Origin: Clostridia bacterium
Lineage (GTDB): Bacteria; Bacillota_A; Clostridia; Oscillospirales; CAG-272
Length of the DNA stretch: 64,000 nucleotides
Assembly: GCA_017501345.1 (NCBI GenBank)
Contig: JAFVXC010000024.1
Location: forward strand, 62,001-126,000
Reading direction: 5' to 3'
A program made the translations under genes and the position numbers. This document shows, in pieces, positions 33,519 to 44,018 of this stretch (positions are counted from its first letter, which is position 1; each line of letters opens with the position of its first letter). The notes under the pieces were generated by a model that searched no databases, was not told the origin of the DNA, and was given only the letters and a program-made list of their open reading frames with translations.

Positions 33519-33547
33519 ATTATATCGCGTTCAAAGCTTTTTTTCAA
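33519..33547 (-). promoter_or_regulatory. promoter of the pseudouridine synthase-lnt operon
   Basis: Minus-strand TTGAAA (33547-33542), 17 bases, TATAAT (33524-33519). Confidence 0.78.
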
Positions 33548-33608
33548 GGTCTTTTTCACTTTCATACGATAATTTACAAAAAAATAATGCTTTATCCTCG
33601 AAAAGCGG

Positions 33609-33637
33609 TTTACAAATCTGCCGTTTCGTGATAGAAT
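33609..33637 (+). promoter_or_regulatory. promoter of the mtaB operon
   Basis: TTTACA (33609-33614), 17 bases, TAGAAT (33632-33637), 59 bases before mtaB. Confidence 0.7.
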
Positions 33638-33696
33638 AAACTATATTTACAAATGCTCCGCCATTTGCCAAAGCTTGATCAGAAAGGCTCGCTTTT

Positions 33697-35052
33697 ATGC
33701 CGACATCTACATTCACACAAAAAACGAATCAACCGAGCGTAGGCATCTGTACGCTCGGCTGTAAGGTCAATCAATACGAATCCGAGGCGTTCACCGAGCT
33801 TTTTTGCAAGGAGGGATTTCGCATTCTGTCGCCATCCGAGCCGTGCGACGTGTACGTAATCAACACCTGCACGGTCACGGCAGAGTCCGACCGAAAGGCG
33901 AGGCAGTTCATTCGCAGAGCCATCGCGATGAATCCGAGTGCCTATGTGATCGTTACAGGATGCTACGCGCAGGTGTCGCCCGATGCTGTCGCCGAGATCG
34001 AGGGCGTTGACGTCGTGATCGGCAATCAGGACAAGACGAAGATCCCGAGCTATGCGCGCGCCTTTCTCGAAAAGCGCGAAAAGAAAGCATCCGCCACGAT
34101 TTCGGTCTCCCCTATTGAGGATGCACCGTTTGAGCCGATGCGTATCTCACGCTTTGACCGTACGCGTGCGTACGTTAAGATCGAGGACGGCTGCGAAAGC
34201 AGATGCACCTATTGCATCATCCCGAATGCGCGCGGCAGGATACGTTCAAAGGCACTGTCTGACGTCATCGAGGAGGTGGATGCGCTTACAAGGAGCGGAT
34301 GTCCCGAGGTCGTTCTCACGGGAATTGAAACCGCATCCTACGGACGTGATCTCAACGGCGTGACGCTTGCTTCGCTTCTGCAGGAGGTCGATCGCATTCC
34401 GAATATCGGCAGAGTGCGCCTCGGCTCTCTTGATCCTTCTCTTATAAAGCCCGCATTCGTCACAGAGATCAAGGACCTCCGATCCCTGACCCCACATTTT
34501 CATCTGTCGATGCAGAGCGGCAGCAGCTCGGTTCTACGCCGAATGAAGCGAAAATACAACCGTGAGCAAGCACTGGACGCGCTCTCGCTTCTCCGCGAAG
34601 CGATCCCTCGCGTACAGTTCACCACCGATATCATTGTCGGATTCCCCGGAGAAAGCGACGAGGAGTTCCTCGATACGGTCTCACTCATTCGCGACGGCAG
34701 ATTTCTGATGGCACATATCTTCCCCTATTCCAAAAGGAAGGGTACACCCGCCGCAGAGATGCCGGATCAGATCCCCGAGCAGTTAAAGCACGAGCGCCTC
34801 TCGTATCTTTCGGAAATCGCGAAGGAGAGCAGACGCCTGATCCTCAGAGGCGCCGTGGAGAAAGGCCGAACCGAGCACGTTCTTTTTGAAACACACAAAA
34901 ACGGATATATAACGGGACACACCGACACCTTCCTTGAGGTATGTGTGAAGAGCGACGAAATGCCCAAAGGAACTCCTGTTCCCGTGAAGCTGATCTCAAG
35001 CGACGATGAGCGATGCACGGGCGTTTTGCTTTCCGGATCCGAGCTATTGTAA
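33697..35052 (+). CDS. mtaB: tRNA t6A37 methylthiotransferase MtaB
   Basis: A 451-residue radical-SAM methylthiotransferase that turns t6A at tRNA position 37 into ms2t6A. The N-terminal UPF0004 domain has its three cluster Cys (TLGCKVNQYE, NTCTVTAESD, TGCYAQ); the radical-SAM cluster motif is GCESRCTYCIIP; a TRAM domain closes the protein. The CKVNQYES form distinguishes MtaB from MiaB and from RimO, which is also encoded here at 44.7 kb. ATG 33697 has a moderate AGAAAGG site. The PurL-like gene follows by 23 bases. Confidence 0.93.
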   Translation: MPTSTFTQKTNQPSVGICTLGCKVNQYESEAFTELFCKEGFRILSPSEPCDVYVINTCTVTAESDRKARQFIRRAIAMNPSAYVIVTGCYAQVSPDAVAEIEGVDVVIGNQDKTKIPSYARAFLEKREKKASATISVSPIEDAPFEPMRISRFDRTRAYVKIEDGCESRCTYCIIPNARGRIRSKALSDVIEEVDALTRSGCPEVVLTGIETASYGRDLNGVTLASLLQEVDRIPNIGRVRLGSLDPSLIKPAFVTEIKDLRSLTPHFHLSMQSGSSSVLRRMKRKYNREQALDALSLLREAIPRVQFTTDIIVGFPGESDEEFLDTVSLIRDGRFLMAHIFPYSKRKGTPAAEMPDQIPEQLKHERLSYLSEIAKESRRLILRGAVEKGRTEHVLFETHKNGYITGHTDTFLEVCVKSDEMPKGTPVPVKLISSDDERCTGVLLSGSELL

Positions 35053-35075
35053 CTTGTAAAAAGAAAGGAGACCGT

Positions 35076-37373
35076 ATGTCTCGTATTTTCTGCGATTATG
35101 TAAATCAAACGCGCTGTGAGCCGAGACGCGGCGTGGTAGTCGGATTTCCAAGCCTTGCGGAGCCCGTTCTTCGATCTATGAAAGAAGAGCTCGGACTTTC
35201 TATGACGGTTTCGGAGCTACACTATTGTCAAAGAGCATACCATACTCCCGATCACGGTGCCATCACGCTGGACGAGCTCTATTTTCTTGATTCCGTCGCG
35301 AACGGTCTTCACCACACAAAGGATTTTATATCGATCTCACGCCTCAGCCTTTCGCATTCAGAGGCAGCACGAACCTACCGCGATCTGCTTGAAAAGCGTA
35401 CGCTTCTTGCCGGCAGACCGCATGCCGATGCTCCGTCTCTGCTTGAGCTATCCGAGATTCTGTCAAAAATTCTCGCACGCAGCGGAAAGCAGGCTGATCT
35501 TTCGGGAGCCTCTGCAATTGCAGACCGATCTGAGGCACTGCTGGCAGCGGCAGATGGGCTCACCCCGACTGATACTCTGTCGGTCGACCCTTCTCTCCCA
35601 TCCCTTCAATTGTTTTCAGGTGACTCCCTTCTCCTACACACGAAACAAGCCGAGGAGGACGATGCGATCCTCCTTCTTCGGAGTCCGATCGAGGAGCATT
35701 ACGATGAAGCGGAGGGTGGACTTCCCGATTCGCTTCTCCTTCGTCTTTCCCTCTTTGCCAAAAGTCAAATTTATAAGAAAATCGCACGCGCGTGCCGTGC
35801 GGTAGATCATAGGGGAATTGCGATCGCACTCATCTCTCTTTACAACGGTATATACACAGAACTCTCCGCGATCCCATCGGTGTTTGATGACGGAGAGCTT
35901 TACGATCTCGCGCTTTGTGAGCACGGCTCCCTTCTCGTAGCCGTTCCCCGCGATGCGGCAGATCGGTTTTCCGAGGAAGCCAATCGGTACGGCATTCTGT
36001 CGGCCCGTATTGCCCGCGCGGTCAAAGGAAACCGTCTGACCGTTCGGAAAAACGGGCACGCCCCCTATTCCCTTCCTGTTCCCTTCCTTCGCTCATTCTC
36101 AGCGCACCGTATCCCCTTCCTTCTTGAAAGCACGGCGGTGCCGCAAGGCACGCCCGAGGTGATCCACAGCATTGCCCGAAACGCAGACGCTGCAGATCTA
36201 TCGGTGCAAGAGCGTACCCCCTCCTCGTCGATCCCGTCCTCCTCTATCGGTCTATGCTCGGCGGCAGGCTCGAGGTACCTTTCCTTTGAGCACGGACTGA
36301 ATACCGCCCTTCTTTCGGTCCTTGAGGCGGTTCTTTCGGGAGCGGAGCTATCCCACATTTCGGTAACCGATACCTACGTATATCCCGAAAAGCTGAACTC
36401 CTCTTCACTCGGAGGACTCTTCGAGGCATTTCTCGGTGTATATCGTGTCCTTGCGGAGCTTGCGATCCCGAACAGATCGTCCTTTCTCCCCTTTTCCCTA
36501 CACGGCCGTAGAACGGAGGGAATGGCAGTTTACTGCTCCGACCGATCGCAATCGATTCGCTCGGAGCATTTCACCGTACACGGCTCACGCGTTTATCTGG
36601 TCGCCCTGCCGAAAAATGGCGGCATTTACAATTTCTCTGCCGTCCGATCGCTTCTCTCTCTCTTCTCCGCGCTTCGAAAAGACGGTCGTATCCTTTCCGC
36701 AGCACTTGGACTATGTCAAGCGCCGAATGAGATCATCAAGTCAATGAGCGGCGCCTTTGCAATGCAGTACAATGCCTCGGTGTCTGAGTCGCGTCTCGAC
36801 GAGCCGCTCGACGGCATATTTATCGTGCTTGAGACCTCCTCGGATATCAGGTCTCTTACGTGCATCGGCACCGTGCAAAGAGTTATTCCCTCCGAGACGG
36901 TAACGGCACAGCCGACCGTCAGCCTACCTTCGGTGTCACCCATTTTGTCGCAAAAACGCGTTCCCAATCCGACGGTGGTGATACTGCCGTCTCACGACAG
37001 CGGCAATCTCTACGCACTCGCAGAGCTTTTCGGGTCAAGCGGCTGTACGGTACGAATCCTTCCCGATCTCACGAAAGATACAGCGATACTTGAAAACGCA
37101 CAGATTGCCGTTCTTTCAGGAAGAACTGCAGATGGAGCTTCTCTGATGCTTTCCCGTATTAAGGGGGATCTGCGTGCGATGTATGCGCTCAGATCGCTGA
37201 TCGAGCGTGACGGTATCCTCCTCGCGCCACAGAGCGTTTACGAGGGCTTATCAGAGCTTCTCGGGAACGACATCGCTATCGGAAAGCTCGATGCCTTCCA
37301 CAGCTCGGGGGTCTATCTTCACGACGGACTAAGCAAGGAAGCGGCACAAAAAACGGTCAATTTTTACCGTTGA
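35076..37373 (+). CDS. divergent PurL-like protein (FGAM synthase fold) lacking catalytic motifs
   Basis: A 765-residue protein. It shows the layout of clostridial PurL in shortened form: GLSMTVSELHYCQ (40-52) and TLDELYFLDSVANGLHH (64-80) correspond to PurL's linker, but the diagnostic SDHCRHTTF active-site motif that should follow is lost. A middle part (AFLGVYRVLAELAIPNRSS) resembles the second AIR-synthase half, and from about 631 (NPTVVILPSHDSGN) a class-I glutaminase-like domain appears, yet the nucleophile GICNG site reads LLAPQSVYEGL at about 716, without Cys. Genuine PurL here would be about 1,200 residues. Probably a non-catalytic paralogue; role unknown. ATG 35076 has AAAGGAG. Codon use is native and the frame intact, so it is not a decaying gene. 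Confidence 0.6.
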   Translation: MSRIFCDYVNQTRCEPRRGVVVGFPSLAEPVLRSMKEELGLSMTVSELHYCQRAYHTPDHGAITLDELYFLDSVANGLHHTKDFISISRLSLSHSEAARTYRDLLEKRTLLAGRPHADAPSLLELSEILSKILARSGKQADLSGASAIADRSEALLAAADGLTPTDTLSVDPSLPSLQLFSGDSLLLHTKQAEEDDAILLLRSPIEEHYDEAEGGLPDSLLLRLSLFAKSQIYKKIARACRAVDHRGIAIALISLYNGIYTELSAIPSVFDDGELYDLALCEHGSLLVAVPRDAADRFSEEANRYGILSARIARAVKGNRLTVRKNGHAPYSLPVPFLRSFSAHRIPFLLESTAVPQGTPEVIHSIARNADAADLSVQERTPSSSIPSSSIGLCSAAGSRYLSFEHGLNTALLSVLEAVLSGAELSHISVTDTYVYPEKLNSSSLGGLFEAFLGVYRVLAELAIPNRSSFLPFSLHGRRTEGMAVYCSDRSQSIRSEHFTVHGSRVYLVALPKNGGIYNFSAVRSLLSLFSALRKDGRILSAALGLCQAPNEIIKSMSGAFAMQYNASVSESRLDEPLDGIFIVLETSSDIRSLTCIGTVQRVIPSETVTAQPTVSLPSVSPILSQKRVPNPTVVILPSHDSGNLYALAELFGSSGCTVRILPDLTKDTAILENAQIAVLSGRTADGASLMLSRIKGDLRAMYALRSLIERDGILLAPQSVYEGLSELLGNDIAIGKLDAFHSSGVYLHDGLSKEAAQKTVNFYR

Positions 37374-37435
37374 TGCCGTAACCGTTCGGATTTTGAATTT
37401 TCTTAAAAAAAGTTTAAATTTTTTTCAAAAACCCC

Positions 37436-37464
37436 TTGCATTCTATGAAGTTTTGTGGTATAAT
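37436..37464 (+). promoter_or_regulatory. rpmB promoter
   Basis: TTGCAT (37436-37441), 17-base spacer, TATAAT (37459-37464). The transcript has a leader of about 120 bases. Confidence 0.8.
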
Positions 37465-37480
37465 AGGCGAGGTTTTGGAA

Positions 37481-37561
37481 AAGATCGTTGCTTTTTTGTG
37501 TTTCGGTCTGTTTTCAGTATGTGTGCTGCCCCTTAAACGGACGAGACGGCACGACGATCTT
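37481..37561 (+). promoter_or_regulatory. possible structured leader of rpmB
   Basis: AAGATCGT (37481-37488) is exactly complementary to ACGATCTT (37554-37561), which would close a domain of about 80 bases just before the rpmB ribosome site; a T-rich stretch (CTTTTTT) lies inside. Ribosomal protein leaders often carry feedback sites, but I recognise no known class here. Confidence 0.35.
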
Positions 37562-37593
37562 GGAAAATATTAAGAAAGGTTTGGTATAGAAAC

Positions 37594-37773
37594 ATGGCAA
37601 AGTGTGAAATTTGCGGAAAGGGCGTTGTTTTCGGTGAGGCTGTATCTCACTCCAACCGTCATACCCACAGAACTTGGAAGCCCAACATTCGCAAGGTAAA
37701 GACCACGGTTAACGGCACGCCTAAGACGCTGTCTGTTTGTGCTCGTTGCCTCCGCACCATGCGCAAGGCTTAA
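37594..37773 (+). CDS. rpmB: 50S ribosomal protein L28
   Basis: A 59-residue protein read directly from the sequence: it begins MAKCEICGKGVVFGEAVSHS, continues NRHTHRTWKPNI, and ends in CARCLRTMRKA. The Cys pairs at residues 4/7 and 49/52 make it the zinc-ribbon (C+) form of L28. It binds 23S rRNA near the E site. AGAAAGGT lies before the ATG. It stands alone with its own promoter, a long leader and a terminator, as is usual for rpmB in Firmicutes. Confidence 0.95.
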   Translation: MAKCEICGKGVVFGEAVSHSNRHTHRTWKPNIRKVKTTVNGTPKTLSVCARCLRTMRKA

Positions 37774-37784
37774 TTCTTCTATTC

Positions 37785-37824
37785 GGCGCGTTCGGATTCC
37801 CTTCGGATGCGCCGCTTTTCTTTT
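37785..37824 (+). terminator. rpmB terminator
   Basis: A 12-pair stem (GGCGCGTTCGGA with TTCGGATGCGCC, including G-T pairs), loop TTCCC, then GCTTTTCTTTT. Confidence 0.85.
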
Positions 37825-37830
37825 GTATAA

Positions 37831-37880
37831 AAACAGCTGAGTCAAAAGCTTAAAAAGCGATTGGCTCAGCCTTTTATTAT
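37831..37880. terminator. terminator serving the AraC-type regulator gene
   Basis: GCTGAGTCAA (37836-37845) pairs with TTGGCTCAGC (37861-37870); on the minus strand it is followed by TGTTTTTATAC and on the plus strand by CTTTTATTAT. About 110 bases after the regulator stop; the interval between holds no gene I can support. Confidence 0.65.
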
Positions 37881-37982
37881 AAAAGAGTAAGACCGCGAAA
37901 ATCCTCTGTGTGAAAACGGTCCGCTCTCTTTGACGCAAGAACAGAGTCTGCATTCGAAACAAGGGTCTTCTTTTGGATCTTT

Positions 37983-38777
37983 TTACATTTTGGGGTAAAC
38001 TTGAAATTGATCTCGGAATTCTGACGGTGTCATATTTGTCCTCTTTTTGAAAATGCGCATAAAATGGGTATCGTTATTATATCCGCACGAGAGGGCGATT
38101 CCGCACACTGTCATATTGGTAGCTGACAGTAGATACTTTGCGTGCTCCACGCGGCTGCTTTGAATATCAGCGGTAACGCTCGTACCAAAAAACGCTTTAT
38201 ACAAATGCTGGACGTGGGAGCGGCTGAGGTTCATTCTTTTGCATATTTCATCAATACTCCAGTTGTTTTGCGGTGCAAGGTGGATGTCGTTGCGCAGCGT
38301 GCAGAAATGATCATAATATGGATGATCATATTCGGGCCTTTGTTTGTTGATCTTTTCCGAAAGCTTCAACAAAAGCAGCTCAAAATATCTCTGCATAGTT
38401 GCTTCCTTTTGAGGATTTTGTGAATATCGCTCCACAAAAACATTTTTGATAAATTCTGAAAATTCCGAGACCTCGCGTAGCGGAAGCACCGTATCAAACG
38501 GAACGCCCAAGGAAGAAACAAAGCTTTCCTCTGCTTCACTGATCTCAAAATGAATCCAATCGTTTACGTATTCATATCGGGTCGTGCCATAAAGCTGGGG
38601 CGTCCCTTTTTTGAATATCACAACACTGTTCGGCGGTACGATCATTCGCTCTCCGTTTAAATGCATAAACGCCTCGCTTCGGATGACGAGTAATAAATAG
38701 TCACCGGACCCGTACGGCCTGTTGATGCAAAATCCTGCCGGATGGCGGTAGTTATATCCCGCGTTTATGATCTCCAT
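37983..38777 (-). CDS. AraC-family transcriptional regulator, probably of the arabinose locus
   Basis: A 264-residue regulator. The N-terminal half is a cupin-type ligand domain (NAGYNYRHPAGFCINRPYGSG, then FMHLNGERMIVPPNSVVIFKKG); the C-terminal hundred residues form the double helix-turn-helix with IDEICKRMNLSRSHVQHLYKAFFG and the signature IALSCGYNNDTHFMRIFKKRTNMTPSEFR. It is divergent from araA, and its promoter overlaps that of araA, so it very probably controls araA and the glycosidase genes in response to arabinose or an arabinoside. This ligand is inferred from position only. Confidence 0.88.
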   Translation of the reverse strand: MEIINAGYNYRHPAGFCINRPYGSGDYLLLVIRSEAFMHLNGERMIVPPNSVVIFKKGTPQLYGTTRYEYVNDWIHFEISEAEESFVSSLGVPFDTVLPLREVSEFSEFIKNVFVERYSQNPQKEATMQRYFELLLLKLSEKINKQRPEYDHPYYDHFCTLRNDIHLAPQNNWSIDEICKRMNLSRSHVQHLYKAFFGTSVTADIQSSRVEHAKYLLSATNMTVCGIALSCGYNNDTHFMRIFKKRTNMTPSEFRDQFQVYPKM

Positions 38778-38815
38778 AACCTCTCCTCAAAAGCACAAAA
38801 CATCAGTATGATTAC

Positions 38816-38844
38816 ATTATACGCTATTGTGCGGTCGGTGTCAA
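38816..38844 (-). promoter_or_regulatory. promoter of the AraC-type regulator
   Basis: Minus-strand TTGACA (38844-38839), 17 bases, TATAAT (38821-38816): perfect consensus. It overlaps the divergent araA promoter, so the two compete for polymerase. Confidence 0.88.
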
Positions 38845-38855
38845 GATGATATAAT
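38827..38855 (+). promoter_or_regulatory. araA promoter, weak -35
   Basis: TTGTGC (38827-38832), 17 bases, TATAAT (38850-38855). The poor -35 suggests need for an activator. The -35 of the divergent regulator lies in its spacer. Confidence 0.7.
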
Positions 38856-38887
38856 AAAAAAGCATAAAAACCGAAAGGAGTATGACT

Positions 38888-40390
38888 ATGAAGGCAAGGA
38901 TTACGACAAACAAAAAGCAGATAACAAGACAATTCTGGTTTCTCGTTGGAAGTCAAACACTGTATGGTGACGATGTATTAAAAACGGTAAACGAGCGTGC
39001 CGCAGAAATGGCAAAGCATCTTAACGAAAGTGGGCGATTGCCATACGAGCTTGTTTACAAGGGTACAATGAAAAGCAACGAGGAAATATCCGACGTTATT
39101 CGCGAAGCAAATTATGATAAGGCGTGCACGGGTATTATCACTTGGTGCCATACCTTTTCACCCTCCAAAATGTGGATCAACGGTCTTGCAGCACTTCAAA
39201 AGCCCTACTGTCATCTCGCAACACAATACAACCGTGAAATACCAAACGAAGAGATCGATATGGATTTTATGAATCTGAACCAAGCGGCACACGGTGACCG
39301 AGAACACGGCTTTATCGCCGCAAGGCTTCGCATTCCACGAAAGGTTGTTGTGGGATATTGGAAGGACGAGCGTGTTATGGATAAGCTCGGCTCTTGGATG
39401 AAATCAGCGGTCGGTGCTGCCGTATCCCGTGAGCTCAAGGTCATGCGCTTTGGAGACAATATGCGCGAGGTTGCCGTTACCGAGGGGGATAAGGTAGAGG
39501 CACAGATAAAGCTCGGCTGGCAGGTAAATACCTGGGCTGTTGGGGATCTTGTAAAAGAGATGAATGCCGTCACCGAAGCAGAAATAGACGCGCTTATGAT
39601 GGAGTATAAACTGAAATACGACATAGCAACCGATAACATTAAGGCAATTCGCTATCAGGCACGGGAAGAAATTGCTATGGAAAAGATGATGAAGCGCGAG
39701 GGTTGCATAGCATTCTCAAACACATTTCAGGATCTTTACGGTATGGAGCAGCTCCCCGGTCTTGCCTCACAGCATCTTATGTCAAAGGGCTACGGATATG
39801 GTGGAGAGGGCGACTGGAAGGTCGCAGCAATGACCGCAATTATGAAGGCTATGGGTGCCAATGAAAACGGAGCTTCCTCGTTTATGGAGGACTACACCTA
39901 TCACCTTATTGACAAGAACGAATACTGTCTTGGCGCTCATATGCTTGAGGTATGTCCCAGCCTTGCGGCAGACAAGCCCAGAATAGAGACACATCACCTC
40001 GGAATCGGAATGAACGTAAAGGACCCCGCAAGACTTGTTTTCGAAGGCAAAGCCGGAAACGCAATAGTTGTCAGTCTTGTGGATATGGGGGGCAGACTTC
40101 GTCTTATCTGTCAGGATATCGAATGTGTAAAGCCAATTATGGATATGCCGAATCTGCCGGTAGCACGCGTTATGTGGAAGCCTGCGCCCAACCTTCTTAC
40201 AGGAGTTGAGTGTTGGATAACCGCAGGCGGAGCGCATCACACGGTTCTTTCCTATGACGTTAGCGCCGAGCAAATGAAGGATTTTGCAAATATTATGGGC
40301 ATTGAATTTGTGCATATTACAAAGGCTACAACCGTAGAGGCTCTTGAGGAAAAGCTTATGATAGCCGACCTTGTATGGAAACTTAATTGA
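38888..40390 (+). CDS. araA: L-arabinose isomerase
   Basis: A 500-residue enzyme that interconverts L-arabinose and L-ribulose, using Mn2+. Family features: FWFLVGSQTLYGDDVL near the start, CTGIITWCHTFSPSKMWI, the metal-binding Glu in YGGEGDW and SFMEDYTYHL, GAHMLEVCPS, and a later His region. An ATG two codons earlier lies too near the GAAAGGAG site, so ATG 38888 is chosen. The first ten residues (MKARITTNKK) are not typical of AraA but match the GH51 protein encoded 3.5 kb downstream, as does the leader. Codons are richer in ATT/ATA than in most of the window. araB and araD are not nearby. Confidence 0.96.
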   Translation: MKARITTNKKQITRQFWFLVGSQTLYGDDVLKTVNERAAEMAKHLNESGRLPYELVYKGTMKSNEEISDVIREANYDKACTGIITWCHTFSPSKMWINGLAALQKPYCHLATQYNREIPNEEIDMDFMNLNQAAHGDREHGFIAARLRIPRKVVVGYWKDERVMDKLGSWMKSAVGAAVSRELKVMRFGDNMREVAVTEGDKVEAQIKLGWQVNTWAVGDLVKEMNAVTEAEIDALMMEYKLKYDIATDNIKAIRYQAREEIAMEKMMKREGCIAFSNTFQDLYGMEQLPGLASQHLMSKGYGYGGEGDWKVAAMTAIMKAMGANENGASSFMEDYTYHLIDKNEYCLGAHMLEVCPSLAADKPRIETHHLGIGMNVKDPARLVFEGKAGNAIVVSLVDMGGRLRLICQDIECVKPIMDMPNLPVARVMWKPAPNLLTGVECWITAGGAHHTVLSYDVSAEQMKDFANIMGIEFVHITKATTVEALEEKLMIADLVWKLN

Positions 40391-40407
40391 TTCGGAGGAT
40401 GCTATTT

Positions 40408-42324
40408 ATGGTAAAAAATTTTAAGTTCACAAGCGGATTGTTATATAGACAGGCGAAGCTCGTATGTGATACCATAGTGCCGTTTCAGGAAAAGATAATA
40501 AATGACGAGGTGACAGACGCGGTAAAGAGCCACGCAATAGCCAATTTCAAAAACGCGGGATTACTGAACAAAACCGGAACATTGCCCGAAAACGAGCCCT
40601 TTATCGGCGCAGTATTTCAAGACAGTGACGTTGCAAAATGGATAGAAGCGGCGGCATACTCCTTGCAAATAAAGCCTGATAAGGACTTAGAAAAACGCAT
40701 CGATAAAATCTGCGATATTATTTCCGAGGCCCAGGAGCCGGACGGATATCTTGATACCTATTTTACACTCGTTCGTCCTACGGGAAAATTCAAAAATCTG
40801 TTAGAGGGACACGAGCTGTACTGCTCCGGACATATGATGGAAGCGGCAGTTGCTCTATATGAGATCACGGGAAATAAAAAGCTGCTTGATATAATGGAGA
40901 AAAATGCCGAGCTGCTATATCGCCATTTTATAATCGAGGGCGCGGAGGGCTACCCCGGACATCCTGAAATAGAGCTTGCGTTAATGCGTTTGTATCATAC
41001 AACGGGAAAAGAAATATACAAGGAATTGGCTGAGCATTTTATAAACGTTCGCGGTGTTGATCCGGACTTTTTCGTTAAAGAGGCTACAGGGCGTGACTGG
41101 AAAATATGGAGGAGCAATCCCCAAAACACAGAATATAATCAAAGTCATTTGCCGGTAAGAGAACAAACGGATGCCAAAGGGCATGCCGTCAGAGCTACCT
41201 ACCTTTACACTGCTATGGCTGATATCGCAAGTGAAACCAAGGAGAAGTCACTCACAGAGGTCTGCTTTAAGCTTTTTGGCAGTATAGTAAACCGCCAGAT
41301 GTATATCACCGGAGGAATAGGCTCTACAAAATTCGGAGAAGCATTTTCGACCGATTACGACCTTCCCGCTGATACAGCTTATTGTGAAACCTGCGCATCG
41401 ATCGCCCTTGTTTTTTTTGCATCAAAGCTACTTAGGATCAAGAGACAAGGTATGATTGCAGATACAATGGAACGCGCAATGTTCAATACTGTCCTTGCCG
41501 GTATAGCGCTTGACGGAAAGAGCTTTTTCTACGTCAATCCAACCGAAGTTATTCCCGGCGTTTCAGGCACAACGGCGGCACACAATCACGCACTTCCTCA
41601 AAGATTCCGGTGGCATAAATGTGCTTGTTGCCCTCCTAACGCGGCAAGATTCTTTGCGTCTGCCGCAAGGTATGCCTGGGATGTTGAAGAATGCGTGGTT
41701 TATTCCAACATTTTTGTCGCCGGAGAGCTTTCGTTGCCTGATGTGAGTATTGATGTAGAGACCGATTACCCCTTTGGGGACATCGTAAAATATACCGTCA
41801 AAAAAGGAAAAGCAAGACTGGGAATCCATATTCCGCAATTCACATTGAATCACTACAGTATTTCAGCCGCAGGGGAGCTTAAAGACGGATATTACTATAC
41901 GGATGTTAAGGAGGGGGATGTGATAACGCTCAGGCTTGATATGACTCCCCGTATCAATCGCTCTAATATTAAGGTCGCGGCAAACAGCGGTAAGGCCGCA
42001 ATAACGGTAGGGCCTGTGGTCTACTGCGCAGAGGGCGCGGATAACGACGGAGAAGTTTTCGGATTTACGCTTGACGGCTCAGCGACGTTAACGATCGAGC
42101 CAAAGACCCCGATCGAAATAGGAGGCTTCTCAGACGCCGCCAATGATCTCGGGAAGGTATATACAGTAACCGCAAGGGGAACGGAGCTTGTCTGTGACGA
42201 TTCGAAAGCGCTTTACTTTACGGATGGATACAGAGAAGAAAAGCGGAAGATTAAGTTAATTCCATATTTTATGTGGGGCAACCGAGGATTAAACCAGATG
42301 CGTGTTTGGTTGCCTGTTAAATGA
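40408..42324 (+). CDS. beta-L-arabinofuranosidase, GH127 (DUF1680)
   Basis: A 638-residue glycosidase that removes terminal beta-L-arabinofuranose, without signal peptide, so probably acting on imported oligosaccharides. The GH127 active site can be read: the (alpha/alpha)6 barrel carries YCETCAS (Glu327 and Cys329) and KCACCPPN (Cys407 and Cys408), the Glu/Cys set that binds zinc and provides the Cys nucleophile in the Bifidobacterium enzyme. The C-terminal third is beta-sandwich. GGAGG lies nine bases before ATG 40408. It starts 17 bases after araA and shares its AT-leaning codon use. Confidence 0.9.
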   Translation: MVKNFKFTSGLLYRQAKLVCDTIVPFQEKIINDEVTDAVKSHAIANFKNAGLLNKTGTLPENEPFIGAVFQDSDVAKWIEAAAYSLQIKPDKDLEKRIDKICDIISEAQEPDGYLDTYFTLVRPTGKFKNLLEGHELYCSGHMMEAAVALYEITGNKKLLDIMEKNAELLYRHFIIEGAEGYPGHPEIELALMRLYHTTGKEIYKELAEHFINVRGVDPDFFVKEATGRDWKIWRSNPQNTEYNQSHLPVREQTDAKGHAVRATYLYTAMADIASETKEKSLTEVCFKLFGSIVNRQMYITGGIGSTKFGEAFSTDYDLPADTAYCETCASIALVFFASKLLRIKRQGMIADTMERAMFNTVLAGIALDGKSFFYVNPTEVIPGVSGTTAAHNHALPQRFRWHKCACCPPNAARFFASAARYAWDVEECVVYSNIFVAGELSLPDVSIDVETDYPFGDIVKYTVKKGKARLGIHIPQFTLNHYSISAAGELKDGYYYTDVKEGDVITLRLDMTPRINRSNIKVAANSGKAAITVGPVVYCAEGADNDGEVFGFTLDGSATLTIEPKTPIEIGGFSDAANDLGKVYTVTARGTELVCDDSKALYFTDGYREEKRKIKLIPYFMWGNRGLNQMRVWLPVK

Positions 42325-42374
42325 CCCGAAAAGAGTCTTATCAATGAACAAAGATGTCTGCTTCTTGATACTAA

Positions 42375-43916
<1,542 letters not shown>

Positions 43917-44018
43917 AGCACAAATTCCCGTAATTTCCCGGTAAAGTGACCGGATCCTTCGCCCTTTTTTAGGGTAGCGATCCCGCCCTTAACAGGAACG
44001 AAAATCATATAACAAAAC

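Noticed and set aside
37570..37962. A 130-codon minus-strand frame over rpmB
   Set aside because: It is opposite the L28 gene and its terminators and has no homology-like motif.
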